NCBI RefSeq assembly: GCF_907164915.1
Contig: NC_061864.1
Coordinates: forward strand, 2,096,389 to 2,160,388
From: Impatiens glandulifera
Lineage: Eukaryota > Streptophyta > Magnoliopsida > Ericales > Balsaminaceae
Reading direction: 5' to 3'
DNA: 64,000 nucleotides
The position numbers and the translations under genes were made by a program. The notes under the pieces were generated by a model. It worked only from the letters and a program-made list of their open reading frames with translations, did not search any database and was not told the origin of the DNA. This document shows, one piece after another, positions 1-12,799 of the stretch; the stretch's first letter is position 1; each line of letters starts with the position of its first letter.

Positions 1-18
1 TCCCTCCATACTCCGAAG

Positions 19-2199
19 ATGCAGAGCTTCTCAGTATGCTCTCTCCATTCACGCTTTCTTCTACCAATCATTCTGAGTAAGTATAATCAATTAACGCTTT
101 CATTCTCTTCAAATTGTTCAATTACTCGTTTTTTAATTCATAGCTTCGATTGAATAACGTCCAACTATGGAAACAGGTATTCTCCATGTCGCGCTGGCAC
201 AGGAAGGATTCTGTTCTCAACCGTCGTCGTCGATCGTCAATTCAGATTCCATTACCACGCCTCTCTATTGGAAAGTCACAAATCCCACGCTTTCTCCTTC
301 CCATTTACAAGGTCAGCGCCGGCAAATGCAATAGATCTCAATGAATACAAAAAAAAACATAACTATTTCTTTATTCTTTGATGCTAATCTCTGCTTTTGG
401 TTCCAGTATTGCTCTCTATTAGTTAGCAGAAAGAAAAAAAAGGAAACATGCCAGTGTATTCTCCAATTGCATAATCAAAACAGAGTTTAGGATAACGGTT
501 TATTTATGATGGAAATGAGCTCCTTCAACCATTATAATGCTTCATAGCTATTCAGGAGTTACATAGTTTTGTTTGTTTCTGGCAGATTTACCAGGATTTA
601 CTCGCAGTGTGTACAAGAGAGACCACGCTTTAATCACGCCCGAAAGTCAAGTTTTCAGCCCTTTGCCCGACTGGTATTATTATCTCCACCTTCAAGCTCA
701 GATACATTGCAATAGATTTTTAGCTCTAATCCAACTCAACTTTCCTTAACAGGACTAATACTTTAGGAGCTTATCTCATATCACCAGAAATGGGAGCACA
801 TTTCGTTATGTACCTTGCTAAGATGCAAGGTTAGTTTGATATAAATGAATCTAACCAATGTGATTTCTACGTATCAATACATTTTGCTTCTTCTTTTTTT
901 GGTGGCAGAAAATTCAAAATCTGCAATTCCTAAAGATGATGTTGAAAGGTGGGGATTACTTTACTGGCTACCCAAAGGAAGTTGGTTGTGAAGTACTTTT
1001 TTTCTTTTCATGTTTTTATGTCTTCTGTTTTACTGTCTTTTCTAGGTTCATTTTTGTGGTTCAGGGCTCAGCGGTGTTAACTAGTGTGTCGAGCCTCAGC
1101 CAAGAATTGTCGGTACATGAGTTTGATTGACTTCTATTTTCTCGGATTTATGCAGGTCCCTAATTGATTACATAATGCTTTTTCAATACCATCTTCTTCT
1201 CTCTCGAATGCAGGTAGATTCATATGCCTACATACCTCCAAATCTAGAACACTTGATCACAAGTACCTATGTAACTACTGTTCTTGTTGTATTTGAGAGA
1301 AGGTTTGGATCTTCTTTTGTACAACATTGATGAACAGCCTCCATCAAATAAACAATTAAATAAAAAAGAAGATTTGTGTATGCTGTCAATGTTTCTGAAT
1401 AAGCTGAATTATTCTTTCTTCTTAGTTATGTTGCGCTGAAGAATCATACGACGGAGCTCATTGTGAGTTCAACAGATAGACAACCACTTCTCGATACTCC
1501 TGGGGAGGTAATATTTTCACTGCTTTTGATTCATCAGACTCTGAAGTGTACAGATTGAAATCAGTTGTTTAGGACATTGTTACATGATGGTTCCCGATTT
1601 TTAGGTATTTGAACTCAGGAAGCTTCTTCCAACATCAATCCCTTATGACTTCAACATTCATGTGAGTATCAAATTATTTTCTTACCACTTTTTTCTGGGC
1701 CGATGTAACATGTATTGAAAATAACTGTATAACTGTATGCGCAGATAATGGATTTTCAGCCAGGAGAATATCTTAATGTCAAGGTATTATTGTTTATCCT
1801 TGCCCTTTTATAGTTGAACAATTTCCTCATTATACTATGGCATTTTATAGGAGATCCATTACAATCAGCATGGCTTGTTGCTTTTAGAAGGACAAGGGAT
1901 TTATCGATTAGGTGATAACTGGTGAGTTTCTTCGCATCAGCTGACTTGGCTTGCGAATTGGGGTTTGATTTAACAACAAAACTTCATCATCTCTTTTAGG
2001 TATCCAGTACAAGCTGGCGACTCTATTTGGATGGCGCCATTTGTGCCTCAATGGTACGTACAATACAAAGAACAAACAAACAGTCTATTATAAGATCGAA
2101 ACTCAAACTAACATCTATCTATCTTCTAGGTATGCAGCACTTGGTAAAACTCGAAGCCGATATCTGCTGTACAAAGATGTGAACAGGAATCCACTATGA
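19..2199 (+). CDS. UGLYAH: (S)-ureidoglycine aminohydrolase, 13 exons
   Basis: This enzyme releases ammonia from (S)-ureidoglycine to give (S)-ureidoglycolate in allantoin (purine) catabolism. The family is a manganese-binding bicupin of the endoplasmic reticulum. Thirteen exons (19-76, 177-311, 586-673, 753-829, 909-948, 1046-1112, 1214-1302, 1426-1507, 1605-1661, 1745-1783, 1851-1921, 2000-2053, 2130-2199), all with GT-AG borders, join in frame to 308 residues. The start is followed by a hydrophobic leader (FLLPIILS) that fits a signal peptide. Recognisable segments are DLPGFTRSVYKRDHALITPE, MDFQPGEYLNVKE, HYNQHGLLLLEGQGIYRLGD and the C-terminus RYLLYKDVNRNPL. HYNQHG with the later glutamate fits the metal-binding cupin motif. 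Only 18 bp lie before the ATG, so the promoter is outside the window. The gene is convergent with the trihelix gene, 218 bp between stop codons. Family assignment is firm; the exact start is slightly less sure. Confidence 0.93.
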
Positions 2200-2417
2200 A
2201 GAAAGGTTTATTGTCATGTATTTGTTTCTCTATTAGTAGTACTAAAAACAAACCCATAAATTACAGTCCATGAATGGGAAAAACACCACATTCATGAGGT
2301 CATAATACATCTTTCACTTGGTTTGAACTTCTTCAAATGATCGATCAAGATTCAAGATAGAGAAATGAAGCAATTATTGGAAACTAAACTATTTATATAT
2401 TATATATTATGATTAGA

Positions 2418-3752
2418 TTATGCCTGAGTCTCATCAGGTTTCTTCTTCTTCTTCTTTTTAGTTTCCAATAATACAGTAAGGAAAGCATCAACTATCTGTC
2501 TCTGTGATTCCAGTATCAATTCATTACGCTTCATTTCCATTTCCATTCTCGTTTTCTCAACTTCCCTAGCCATCTCCATCTTCATCTTCTCCATCTTCAC
2601 AAAACCTTCTCCCAGCATCTTTATAGAAGATGCCATCTCAGAAATTGGACATCCTTCCTTCCTCTTCTTAAAAACTCCTCTGTTCTCCATCTTTCTTCTA
2701 TCATCAAATGGATTCCCCCCATCACACTCCTTCATCCTCAAAACCGAAGGAACCGAGATTCTTTCACCGGAAATCTTCAAGCAGAGACCACCACTACCGT
2801 CGTTGTTGTGTTGTTGGTAATCGTGGTCTGGATTATTAACATAAACCTTCCCTGTTTTTTTGGCACCGTAACCAGCAGCAGCAGCGTAAACAATGTTATG
2901 ATTTACCGGTAAGTTTGCACTAAACCCTATAATACCGGCGCCGTTGTTGATTGTGTTGTTGAAATCAAAACCAGCCCGGTTTTTTCCCGGCTTCTTTCCG
3001 TTAACGTGAAGATCGTCATCATATACGTAGGAAGAAGAAGAAGAATAGATATTTGCAGTCCTGGGATCAAAATTAGGAGAATAACCCTTTGCTGCTGCCC
3101 TAATCCCAAGAATGGCAGAATTTTGGTCGCCTGGATCGGTTCCATCATGATGACCGTATGTCGATTTCCCTCCGCCGCCAAGCTGCTTCTTCTTATTATT
3201 ATTATTGTTACTAGTACAGTTGTTGATCCCGAGAAGTGAATCGGGGAAATCACGATCGTTGACCGTCTTGATCCGGATGACACCACCACCGCCGGCAGTA
3301 GCAGCAGATTCAATTCCATGTTCAAGTTTCTTATGATTGGGTCCATTTTCCATGGAATCCATATTATCGAAGAAGAACCAGGAGGAGAGGAATCGACCTG
3401 TTAAAGAGAGAGAACGTTGCTTTTCGGTTCGATAGCGCTGGCGGAGCTTCTCCATCTTGTGTCGGCATTGAGCGGAGGTCTTGGGGAGTCCTTGGGCAGG
3501 GCATCGGGTGGCGATGGAGGCGGAGACGGCATCCCAATCGGCGGTGCGGAGATAGCCTCGGCGGAGGGCGTACCATCTGTCTTTGTAAGATTCGATTAAG
3601 GCAAGGGTCTCTTCTTGAGTCCAACAAGGAGCGGGGAATTTGCGGGGAGGCTTTTCGGGAGGAGGAGAAGGATTAGGATTAGGATTAGGAGGAGGGATAG
3701 TAGTAACAGCAACAACAGTAGTCGTCTGAGATTGAGGTTCAGGATCGGCCAT
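2418..3752 (-). CDS. Trihelix transcription factor, SIP1/ASIL-like, single exon
   Basis: A nuclear DNA-binding protein of 444 residues with no intron, as is usual for the SIP1 clade. The Myb/SANT-like trihelix domain lies at about residues 40-130: CWTQEETLALIESYKDRWYA begins helix 1, the second conserved tryptophan is in ADWDAV, and helix 3 is TSAQCRHKMEKLRQRYR. A proline-rich, low-complexity N-terminus precedes it. The middle is Gly/Asn-rich and looks disordered. Residues about 370-440 form a Met/Glu/Lys-rich amphipathic helix, the conserved C-terminal coiled coil of this clade (KMEMAREVEKTRMEMEMKRN), then a lysine run. ATG at 3752 is preceded by a pyrimidine/GA-rich leader. Arabidopsis relatives ASIL1/ASIL2 repress seed-maturation genes; that role is not shown here. 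Clade placement is probable, and no specific ortholog is claimed. Confidence 0.88.
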   Translation of the reverse strand: MADPEPQSQTTTVVAVTTIPPPNPNPNPSPPPEKPPRKFPAPCWTQEETLALIESYKDRWYALRRGYLRTADWDAVSASIATRCPAQGLPKTSAQCRHKMEKLRQRYRTEKQRSLSLTGRFLSSWFFFDNMDSMENGPNHKKLEHGIESAATAGGGGVIRIKTVNDRDFPDSLLGINNCTSNNNNNKKKQLGGGGKSTYGHHDGTDPGDQNSAILGIRAAAKGYSPNFDPRTANIYSSSSSYVYDDDLHVNGKKPGKNRAGFDFNNTINNGAGIIGFSANLPVNHNIVYAAAAGYGAKKTGKVYVNNPDHDYQQHNNDGSGGLCLKISGERISVPSVLRMKECDGGNPFDDRRKMENRGVFKKRKEGCPISEMASSIKMLGEGFVKMEKMKMEMAREVEKTRMEMEMKRNELILESQRQIVDAFLTVLLETKKKKKKKPDETQA

Positions 3753-4219
3753 GGATGATGATAGATATCGAGGAAGAGGGTTAAGAGAAAAGCAAATCTG
3801 GATATATTTGTTATTAGGTGGAAGAAGAAGATGAAGAAGTTAGGCAAGATAGCGGTGGGAGCATTGAATGAATAAGGGGGGTAAGAGTGGTGGAAGTTGC
3901 TAGCGTGCGCAGAGTGGTGGGATATGCACACGACAACAACTCCACCAGTCTTTTCTACCACCACAAACACTCACCCCCCACCACCCACCCACCCACACCC
4001 ATTTTCTCTCTCCCCTTCTGTACACGTCTATGTGTGTGTGAGAGAGAGAGAAAGAAAGAGAGAAAGTGCTGCCACTTGGCCACCGTAATATGAATGACGT
4101 CGCAGGGTGGTGGCAGACGGTCGGTCGCGGTGGGGTAGTTATGTTTTGCAGGCTTGCAGCTCTATCTCTATCTCGGCTTATGAAATTATTTACCATAACT
4201 ATTTATAATATAATTACAA
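3753..4219. promoter_or_regulatory. Upstream region of the trihelix gene with GA/CT-rich leader
   Basis: A 467-bp stretch upstream of the minus-strand trihelix gene. It has CT-rich sequence, CCACCCAC repeats near 3975-4005 and a GA microsatellite at about 4039-4066. No open frame here resembles a protein. A leader/promoter role is inferred from position only. Confidence 0.4.
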
Positions 4220-4228
4220 CATATTATA

Positions 4229-5306
4229 GAACAGTTTCCCAAACTAACCTTGTTTGGCGTTCACTTTCCCAAACTAACCTAGTTTGTTCATTTATTCCCA
4301 AACTAACCTAGTTTACTATTCAAACTCAGTTTTTTTATTTTTTTTTTAATTTTTTTTTTACATTTCAAATTTATTATATATATATATAGATATATATATA
4401 TTTAAATTATTATTTATATAAACTAAATTATTTATATTTTAATATATATTTTAAATTATTATTTTTATAAATTTGATTATTTATATTTTGATATATAATT
4501 TAAATTATTTTTTTATAAATTTAATTATTTATATTTTAATATATATATATATATTTACATTTCAAATTTATTATATATATATATATTTATATATATATAT
4601 ATATATATATATGTGGCAGTATGATTTTCATCCCCATAAATTTATTTATTTTACTATTCAAATTATTATTTATATTTATTGGGTTGTCTTTTATTAAAAT
4701 AATTTTGACAACTTTTCGTTCAAATTATTATTTATATTTATTGAGTTGTCTTTTATTAAAATAATTTTGACAACTTTTCATTCAAATTATTATTTATATT
4801 TGTTGAGTTGTCTTTTATTAAAATAATTTTGACAACTTTTCATTCAAATTATTATTTATATTTGTTGGTTGTCTTTTATTAAAATAATTTTGACTTTTCA
4901 TTGTGATATAATTTCACAATAAATTTTTTATCAATTTTTAATATGTTGTATTTCTAACTTAAGGTCGTAAAAAAATATGTCTTAAGTTAATGAACCATTA
5001 AATATTTATATTAAAATATAAATAATTAAGTTTATAAAAAAAATAATTAAAATTATATATCAAAATATAAATAATTAAATTTATAAAAATAATAATTTAA
5101 AATATATATCAAAATATAAATAATTTAATTTATATAAATAATAATTTAAATATATATATCTATAATAAATTTGAAATGTAAAAAAATAAAAAATAAAAAA
5201 ATAAATGAGTTTGAATAGTAAACTAGGTTAGTTTGGGAATAAATGAACAAACTAGGTTAGTTTGGGAAAGTGAACGCCAAACAAGGTTAGTTTGGGAAAC
5301 TGTTTC
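4229..5306. mobile_element. Non-autonomous Mutator-like (TIR-MULE) element with 9-bp target duplication
   Basis: The sequence reads inward from both ends as a long imperfect inverted repeat of roughly 300 bp per arm. The termini are GAACAGTTTCCCAAACTAAC at the left and GAAACAGTTTCCCAAAC on the other strand at the right. The 9-mer CATATTATA flanks both ends (4220-4228 and 5307-5315). A 9-bp target-site duplication with long TIRs is the Mutator signature. Each arm holds three copies of a TCCCAAACTAACC motif at about 30-bp spacing (near 4235, 4265 and 4294, mirrored near 5215-5300). There is no transposase reading frame, so it must have moved with a transposase supplied elsewhere. Confidence 0.85.
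4657..4905. repeat. Four-copy 62-bp tandem repeat inside the MULE
   Basis: Copies begin at 4657, 4719, 4781 and 4843, so the period is exactly 62 bp; the last copy is shortened. Each unit carries GTTGTC and its complement GACAAC about 18 bp apart around an AT core, a short hairpin. The array lies in the central part of the 4229-5306 element. Confidence 0.85.
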
Positions 5307-5315
5307 CATATTATA

Positions 5316-6777
5316 GGCCTTGTTGGTTTCAAAATAAATAAAACTGGTGATGATTTTTGAGAATTTGGATATATATATATATATATTTTATTTCTTTTGT
5401 AAATTTTAAAAAATATATATTAATAAGAAACGATAGAATAAGAGAATTTGAGAAAGAAAATTTAAGAAAAAAAAACAATTTTTTTTTTGATACAGTGACA
5501 CATTGATATTTATCATACAAGCTTATATTTCACTCATAAGATGACACATATATACAATAATAAGATGACACATATATACAATAATAAAGCATCACTCTTC
5601 CTTATGTCGATCTATTACTCTTCTAAATAATAATATAAAATATTTTAATTAATTAATTAATTGAATGATATATTAAAGACGATGAAATTATATTGAATTT
5701 GAGAAAAAAATGATTGAAATAAATAAAAAAATTCTCTCTCCTCAAACCTTTTTCTTTTACAGTAGAGTGATTAAGCAAATCTATTTATTTATATACTTTT
5801 TTATTTTTATTTTTTTAAAATACAAGACAACAAACAATTATATTTTAAAAGGAAATATAATTATTTTATCAATTTAGATATTAAAATTATTTTAAGATTT
5901 GTTTGATCTTGGTTATTGGAATAAAATTAAAATTTTATTTTAAAACTCAACAATTATATTATATATTTAATTATTTTATCAATTTAAATATCAAAATTAT
6001 TCACTGCTTAAATATTTTAGTTTATATTTAAAAAAAATATTAATAAAAGACATATTTATTTGGGATATTTTGGTCAAAATAATTTAAAATTAAAATTCTT
6101 CTTTTAATTTCATCGAACATGGGTGGTGAGAAAAACTAAAAAACCCAATTTATCAAATGGAGCCAATTTCCCTAATTTGGATTATTAGACATGCAAGTTC
6201 TGAAAAATATTTTTTTATTAAAAAGATAATTATATTTTAGTATTTGAGCGGATAATAATTATAATTAAGGGATGTTAAATAGAGAATTTCATAGAGAAAA
6301 TGACGCATCAATATATCATTAACATGGAAAAAAAAAATAAAGGGTGAAAAAAAGAAGAGAAATTTTTTATTATTTTTAATGAATCATATGTGTCATATCA
6401 TTTTTTCCCTAACTATTTCCTAATTTTATTAGTATGTTTGATAATTTAAAATTTTAGAATCTAATTTTTAGGTTGGTTGGATCATTTAATATTAAATTTA
6501 TAATTCTACTCTTTTTAATTTAGAAATATAATTTTAATATTTATTTTTATATGTTTTTTCAAATAAAACATCTTTTTTTTATTTCGGAAGTTGAAATGTC
6601 GAATTAATATTTATTTTTTAATTTAATAAGCTACAATTTTAAAAAATATACATATATTTTTAATTTAGAAAATCAATCTGTTGAGTTTATATTTGTTTTT
6701 TAATTTAGAAGGTATAATGTTGAATCGACTAAGATATTTCGATTTTTCTTGTTTCTTTTCTTTGATAAAAATAGAGA

Positions 6778-6843
<66 letters not shown>

Positions 6844-9800
6844 TTATTGGGAATTAAACTCTATACAAAATTTTGAAAATTTAGTTATCTAGTTGAATTA
6901 CAATTTTATAGTTTTCTTAATTCGGTAAGAATTATAATTAAAATTGTAATATCAATTCAGTTTCTAATTCTTATCCTTCAAAGATACCCAATTGACAAGT
7001 GAATAGTTAATGTTTAATATCATTAATCAATTCGTTGAAATGATCTTTAATTTTGTGATGACAAGGTATAGTCGGTAGACAAAGCATCCTAGATTAAAGA
7101 AATCGATAACAAAACCCATAGTTTTGTCCATTTCCTTATACCAAATTATAAGCATAAATTTTAAAAACTATTATATATTTTTTCTTACCGTAAAAATAGT
7201 TTATATTAAAGAAAAACTAGGTCAACTGTTTATACTTTAGATATTTTTTCACAAAAAAGAAAAGAAAATAAAACTTGTAAAGTTTGTGAACTAAAAATTG
7301 ATAAGTCTAATGATTTAAAGTCAACTTGAGGAATAAAGTTGATTATCTCTTTAGAGTTCAAGGGTTGGTATGGATTTGTGGCCATGAAAACAACTTTAAG
7401 AATTGTTTGGTTTGAGATTTTCTTTTATTAAATTAAATCCAAATTTAATTTGTTTTGGTAATGTGATTATTTTTTACAGAAAACATCAAATATCCTATTT
7501 AAAAGGTCAATTTCTCTAAGAATGTGTATGTATATATACTTACAAAAATAAAATTATGATTGAAGTTAACTATAATTATATTGTCAACTCAAAAAATTAT
7601 ATATTGACAATTTATAAACATACAAATTATAAAATTGTAACTTATAAGACTTGTTTAATTTGATAGATATATTATTCTCATTACTCTAAAACAAATAAGG
7701 TATTTTGATTGAAAATGTTTTTGTCCAAGATACCAAATACTGAAATCATATAAAAAATCAAACTATAGTTTAAAAAAGAATAATAATATTTTTATATTCA
7801 AAAAAATAAGAAAAAAGAGTGATGTTGAAGTTTCCATAAGTAAGCAAAACAAGGCATGTGCAGATGTATAGACTCTCCCTCCCTATAAGTAGGTTAAAAT
7901 AGCCAACACTTTGAAGAAAATGGTCATACACATTAAAATATGTATTTTCTTCATTTCTTATGAATCAGAATTCAGAAATATGTTTTCTAGTTTTAGTATA
8001 AGTATTTTTTATATATAATTTAAAACTTTCCCAGTCTATTATATTGATTTTCATCAACTAATACCACATAAATCAAATTAATTTAATTATTCTCCAAATA
8101 AAACTTAAAAATGTAATCTCAACAAATAATAAAGTGTCAGAGCCAAAACAAGGGATCTTCTTTATTTAGCAAATATATGACTTTATGATGTATTTCATTA
8201 GTATTAATTTAAAAAATCACCACCAAACTAAATAATAAATATTAAATAACTCACTAACTTTGCATGAAAGATTCAAATAGTCCCTCTTTTCATATATATA
8301 TATAAATCTAAATAGATCCTAAAGTTATTCACACCAATTCGATTTTTAGGGTGTTATTAGCGACATAATTATGTAAATTGTCTTTTGCTTAAATAAACAG
8401 TTTAGAACTCTATTGAAGTGGGTTATTTTGAATATTTATACAAGTTTGAGGAGTAATTTGACTCTTTTTTTTTAAAAAAAAATATTCATTTAATAAAAAA
8501 TATTTAAGTACAACTATAAATGAAAAAAAAAATTATGTACAAATTGAAAAAGAATAATTAATTGACTTTCAAAAACTATTACCTTTTATTTTTTATTTTC
8601 TCTGAGAGGTAATTTTGATATGGTCCTTCGCAACTGAATGGAATATGCACTTTTCCCTCCTAGTTTGGGTCCTTTTGCAAATAGGGAGAACAATTATAGT
8701 AGGTTTTTAGGGTGTGTTTGTTTGAATCAATTATGAAAAGAAGACAAATTTGTTGATAAAAAATCTTAAAAATAGTATCGTGAATCTTTTTTTTTTTTTT
8801 TTCTGTTTTAGCAATCTGTTTGTAAACTATCAATCTTCAATTAACCAATCAAAACAAAATATAAAAAAACACGAGTTTTAGTGTAAAAATCCCTTACACA
8901 AAGAGTAAAAAATTTAGATCTCTTAAACCGTTTAAACTACCTACTATATTATTTATAATTTTTACAAATTAAAATTACAACCTAACCAATTACCCAAAAT
9001 TTTAAAAATAAAATGATCATTAAAGTTACACATATATATCATATTGTATCTCCACCCATTGGTAAAAATATATAAACCTAGGTTTAAAAAAATTATTAGA
9101 AAGTAATTGAAGAAAAATAATTTTTATTCTTGACGTTTGTATTCGTTTCTTATATCTTTATATTTTATTTTCTCGTCTCTGTTATTCTTTTTAAAAATCC
9201 TTGTTTTATTGTCTATTATATAATATAAAATAATATATTATATTATATTAGTCTAAAGACTGGGAAATTGTAAATATCTTGTAGGCTCCAATATAGTATT
9301 GGTCAACTTTATTAAATAATTTTGATTCACCTGTATATACAGTATGTTAAATAAAATAATGTTACATATATAAATTATAATTTGAATATTTAAATACACA
9401 TTTTAATGAATGAATTATAACTTTTCCAAAAAAGATGAATCCTTTAAATTCCTCCAATTGCGTTTCTTATTGTAAAACACTTGTTTCGTCCAATAAAAAA
9501 ATTACTATGCTTAGAGGAAAATAATTCCCAGTAGGGAGATTTGTTTTTTTCTCTTAAAAGTGAGATATTTTCTAAATATTTCATATGAGATGCTGGAGTT
9601 ATATTATATATAAAGATAATTAGGCATTGTTTGACTTGATTTATTTGGAATCAATTCTAAATAACTTAATATATAATCATTTCAAATTAATAATTAAAAT
9701 ATATAAAAAATAGTTATTATATATTTATACTCTAATATCATTTTAGGCAAATAATTTCCAATAATAATATTTCTAACGGAGAAATGATAGAGAGTTGAAA

Positions 9801-10660
9801 AATATTGATAAAAAAATATAGAAAAATGTAGAAAAATTACAGAGAGGACAAGAAAATATTAACAGAAAAATATGAGTAAATTGAAAATTTAATAGGAATT
9901 TTTTTTTCGAGATTTTTAATTCTGACACATATCAATATTTTGTTGCTCTATCATTTATAATAATAGACATCAAATAAAGTTACTTGAAAACAATTTTAAC
10001 TCAAACAAAACATCTTTTGTGGTATATTTAAAAACAATGGTTTATATTTAATATTTAGTTTTGAATACTATATTCTTCATTTATTATGAATAGACTATTT
10101 AAAGAAAAAATAACTCAATTAATATTAATTTGAATTAATTGCTGTGTAATATTTTTTCTGTAATAATTATTTTATTAAAAAAAACTTGATTACTTTTTAT
10201 AAATTTATATTACTATACTTTTTTGAGATTTATTCTAAAAATTCATTGAAATTGGTCATCTCGATCATTTATTAGATCATAACTTATTGGGTAATGTGAA
10301 TATTGTATATATATATTTTTATGTCATGTTTGTTATTTTATTTAAACGATTTTTTTATCATTTTTAATATACCTGAATTACAACCAGATACGTAGGACAA
10401 ATTAAAAAATAAGAAAACTATTTTCTTACCATTCTTATATTTTTTCATAAACTTTTCAAGTTTCATCTACTTATTATATTTTTCATATTAAATGTAAATA
10501 CATTTTTTTGTGATAATTTTTAAAATAATTAAATTTTAAGTTTTAATGTAAAAATATATAAATGAAAAGAAAAGTTGACAAAATGAGAAAATATTCTGTA
10601 AATTCCTCTGAATCTCGCGGCGAATCAAAGCCGTCAAACAATTTTTTTTTTCAAATAACC
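5316..10660. other. Gene-free AT-rich intergenic DNA
   Basis: About 5.3 kb dominated by A/T runs. No reading frame resembles a known protein and no RNA gene was recognised. It contains a TA microsatellite (separate entry) and short stretches resembling ends of decayed MITEs (for example GGCATTGTTTGAC near 9625 and GGTGTGTTTGTTTG near 8710) whose partner ends I could not find. Old transposon remnants are likely but unproven. Confidence 0.6.
6782..6839. repeat. (TA)n microsatellite
   Basis: An uninterrupted run of alternating T and A over about 58 bp. Confidence 0.97.
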
Positions 10661-11175
10661 CTAAATATAATATATATAAGAAGAAGAACCCCCCGAGTAT
10701 TATTCCCATATCACCTCTTGCAGACAGAGCTTTCTTCTCTTGTTCATTCTAGAGCATTTTTTTTTTTTTTTGCTCTTTCTCTCTTTGATTTCGAAATTTA
10801 GATTTGAAAAGGGTCCTGTTCTTTTGGCTTTCTCGGTAGGAGAAGTAGGTATGTATCTCTGGACCACTAATTAATTCCGACGACTGAAATTTGGTTTATC
10901 TTCAATGTTCACAATTGAGTTGGCCATCATTTCCCATTTCTTCAATCCTTGAATTAGAATGAAATCTTTAATGTTTGGCACGCCACTGTTCGTTCTTATA
11001 TCCATTTTTGTTTCATGGGTTATCTAAAATTTGCAGTCTTTCATCTATTTCTCATATATGACCATTGATCAATGGATATGATATGATATGATAAGAAAAT
11101 CGTTTTTATTGATGTCGCAGTGAAACCTAGGCGCCTGTGCGTGTCTCTGTGTTTCATTTCTTTCTCTTTCCGTAA
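10660..11175 (+). promoter_or_regulatory. Core promoter, 5' UTR and 5' UTR intron of the first CBL gene
   Basis: A TATA-like stretch (ATATAATATATATAAG, 10665-10680) precedes a CT-rich leader with poly-T. A probable intron starts near GTAGGTATG (about 10845) and ends at GTCGCAG (about 11119), just before GTGAAACCTAGGCGCC. The same block GTCGCAGTGAAACCTAGGCG recurs upstream of the second CBL gene at about 13957, so this part of the leader was included in the duplication. Intron borders are inferred. Confidence 0.55.
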
Positions 11176-12279
11176 ATGGGCTGCTTTCGTTCAACATTGA
11201 GAAAACAATTTCCTGGATATGAAGATCCTTCTTGTCTAGCTTTAGAAACATCTTGTGAGTTCCTCCCAACAACCCATTTCATTTCATGTCATTGTTTAGT
11301 TTGTTTTCACAGATTATAATTCTCTTTTTTTCAGTTAGCGTGAATGAAGTTGAGGCACTGTTCGAGCTGTATAAAAGCATTAGCAGTTCTGTAGTTAATG
11401 ATGGTCTAATCAATAAGGTATTGGATTTTGCTATAGGCATATGAAATTGAATTATATCTGTTGTATGTTTGAGTTTCCATTCAATCTATGGCTGCCCTTG
11501 TAGGAAGAATTTCAATTGGCTCTATTTCAGAACCCAAACAAGGATAATCTTTTTGCAAACAGGGTAAAGTAATATTGTTCTTGAAGCAAACATAATATTT
11601 CTTTTGTTGTTGTCTTGAAATTGGACAGTTATTACTTGCAGATCTTTGAACTGTTTGATGTCAAACATAAAGGAGTAGTTGATTTTGGGGACTTTGTAAG
11701 ATCGTTAAGTGTCTTCCACCCGAATGCCCCTCTAGAAGTCAAGATTGATTGTATGTTTTTAACTTTTGATTAATTCATTGATATCCTCGAGTTTGTATCT
11801 AATTTTAAACTCTTGCAGTTTCATTTAAGCTCTATGATTTAGATGGAACGGGATTTATTGAGCGTAATGAGGTTAAGCTGATGTTAATTGCACTTCTTTG
11901 CGAATCTGAACTGAAACTGGCAGATGAGACCATTGAGATTATACTCGACAATGTAAGTTCAATTTTAATCTGAATTTGAGTAAACTTGTTATTATTTTTG
12001 TTTCTGCATTAACTTGTTGAATATTATTGTGACCAGACATTTTTGGAAGCTGACATGAATCAAGATGGGAAGATTGATAAATCTGAATGGCATAGTTTTG
12101 TTAGTAAAAATCCTTCACTGATGAAGATAATGTCTCTTCCTTACCTAAGGTAGTAAACATAATTATTCAGATGTTTTTGTCTTCCATGTTATAGTTTAAC
12201 ATTTTTACAACGCAGGGACATCACCACCACGTTTCCAAGTTTCGTGTTCCATTCCGAGGTTGATGAGATTGCCACCTAA
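11176..12279 (+). CDS. CBL1: Calcineurin B-like calcium sensor, CBL1/CBL9 type (copy A)
   Basis: A calcium sensor that binds CIPK kinases and takes them to the plasma membrane, in the CBL1/CBL9 pathway for potassium uptake, drought and salt response. Exons join to 213 residues, the same length as Arabidopsis CBL1. The start ATGGGCTGCTTTC gives MGCF, with Gly2 for N-myristoylation and Cys3 for S-acylation. Calcium loops are visible in EF2 ([13 protein letters not shown]), EF3 ([13 protein letters not shown]) and EF4 ([13 protein letters not shown]); EF1 is the atypical loop after [19 protein letters not shown]. The C-terminal [17 protein letters not shown] matches CBL1, and the serine of FPSF falls at residue 201, the site CIPKs phosphorylate in this family. 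Exon 1 ends at 11254. The next gene is a tandem paralogue. The symbol is by similarity; CBL9 is equally possible because those are recent Arabidopsis paralogues. Confidence 0.93.
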
Positions 12280-12695
12280 CAGATTCATACGTCGGTTCGG
12301 TATTACTATTATGCAGCTGCATTCTTTACCTGCAACACTTTCTGGTTTGGTCATTCATTTCAGAACTATATTGTAACCAGCGTTACTTTAAACAGTTATA
12401 AATATAATTCATGAAATTGAATCAATAAAAAATGGAGAAATTGACATCAACTTCTATGGCTTGTGCTTTTGTTGTAAATGTATTGAAAAGTCTAATAAAG
12501 ATCATAACAAAAATGATAAAATTAGGTCAAATTACCTTACAAAGGATGCAAAAAATGTCATGTATGATGATAGATAATAAATCTTTTAAAGTATGTCATT
12601 GGTCATCAATTTACCATGAAAACTAAGCCAACTTGATGAATTAACTTGTGGAGTCCATGCCTTGAAAGAAGACAAGGGTTATTGATTTCCACTAT

Positions 12696-12799
12696 TTGAG
12701 TAAAATGTCGTGTCTAATAAGGTTCATGGGAAGGGTAAAAACATAGTATATGAGTAAATTGTCGAGTTAATAAGGTTTGTGGGAAGGGTAAACATAGCC
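12696..12799. repeat. Two-copy tandem repeat, period about 54 bp
   Basis: GAGTAAAATGTCG...GGGAAGGGTAAAAACATAG (from 12698) is followed directly by a near copy from 12752 ending in GGGAAGGGTAAACATAG. Confidence 0.75.

Noticed and set aside
3364..3627. Open frames overlapping the trihelix gene in other frames (for example 3364-3627 and 3596-3970)
   Set aside because: They are shadows of GC-rich or repetitive codons within the trihelix coding sequence and leader.
5316..5800. Possible hAT-type end GGCCTTGTTGGTTTC adjoining the MULE
   Set aside because: No partner end or 8-bp duplication was found in the following sequence.
8230..8470. Possible MITE with AAATAGTCCCTC and GAGGAGTAATTTG ends
   Set aside because: The inverted match is weak and no target duplication could be found; such text is common in plant intergenic DNA.
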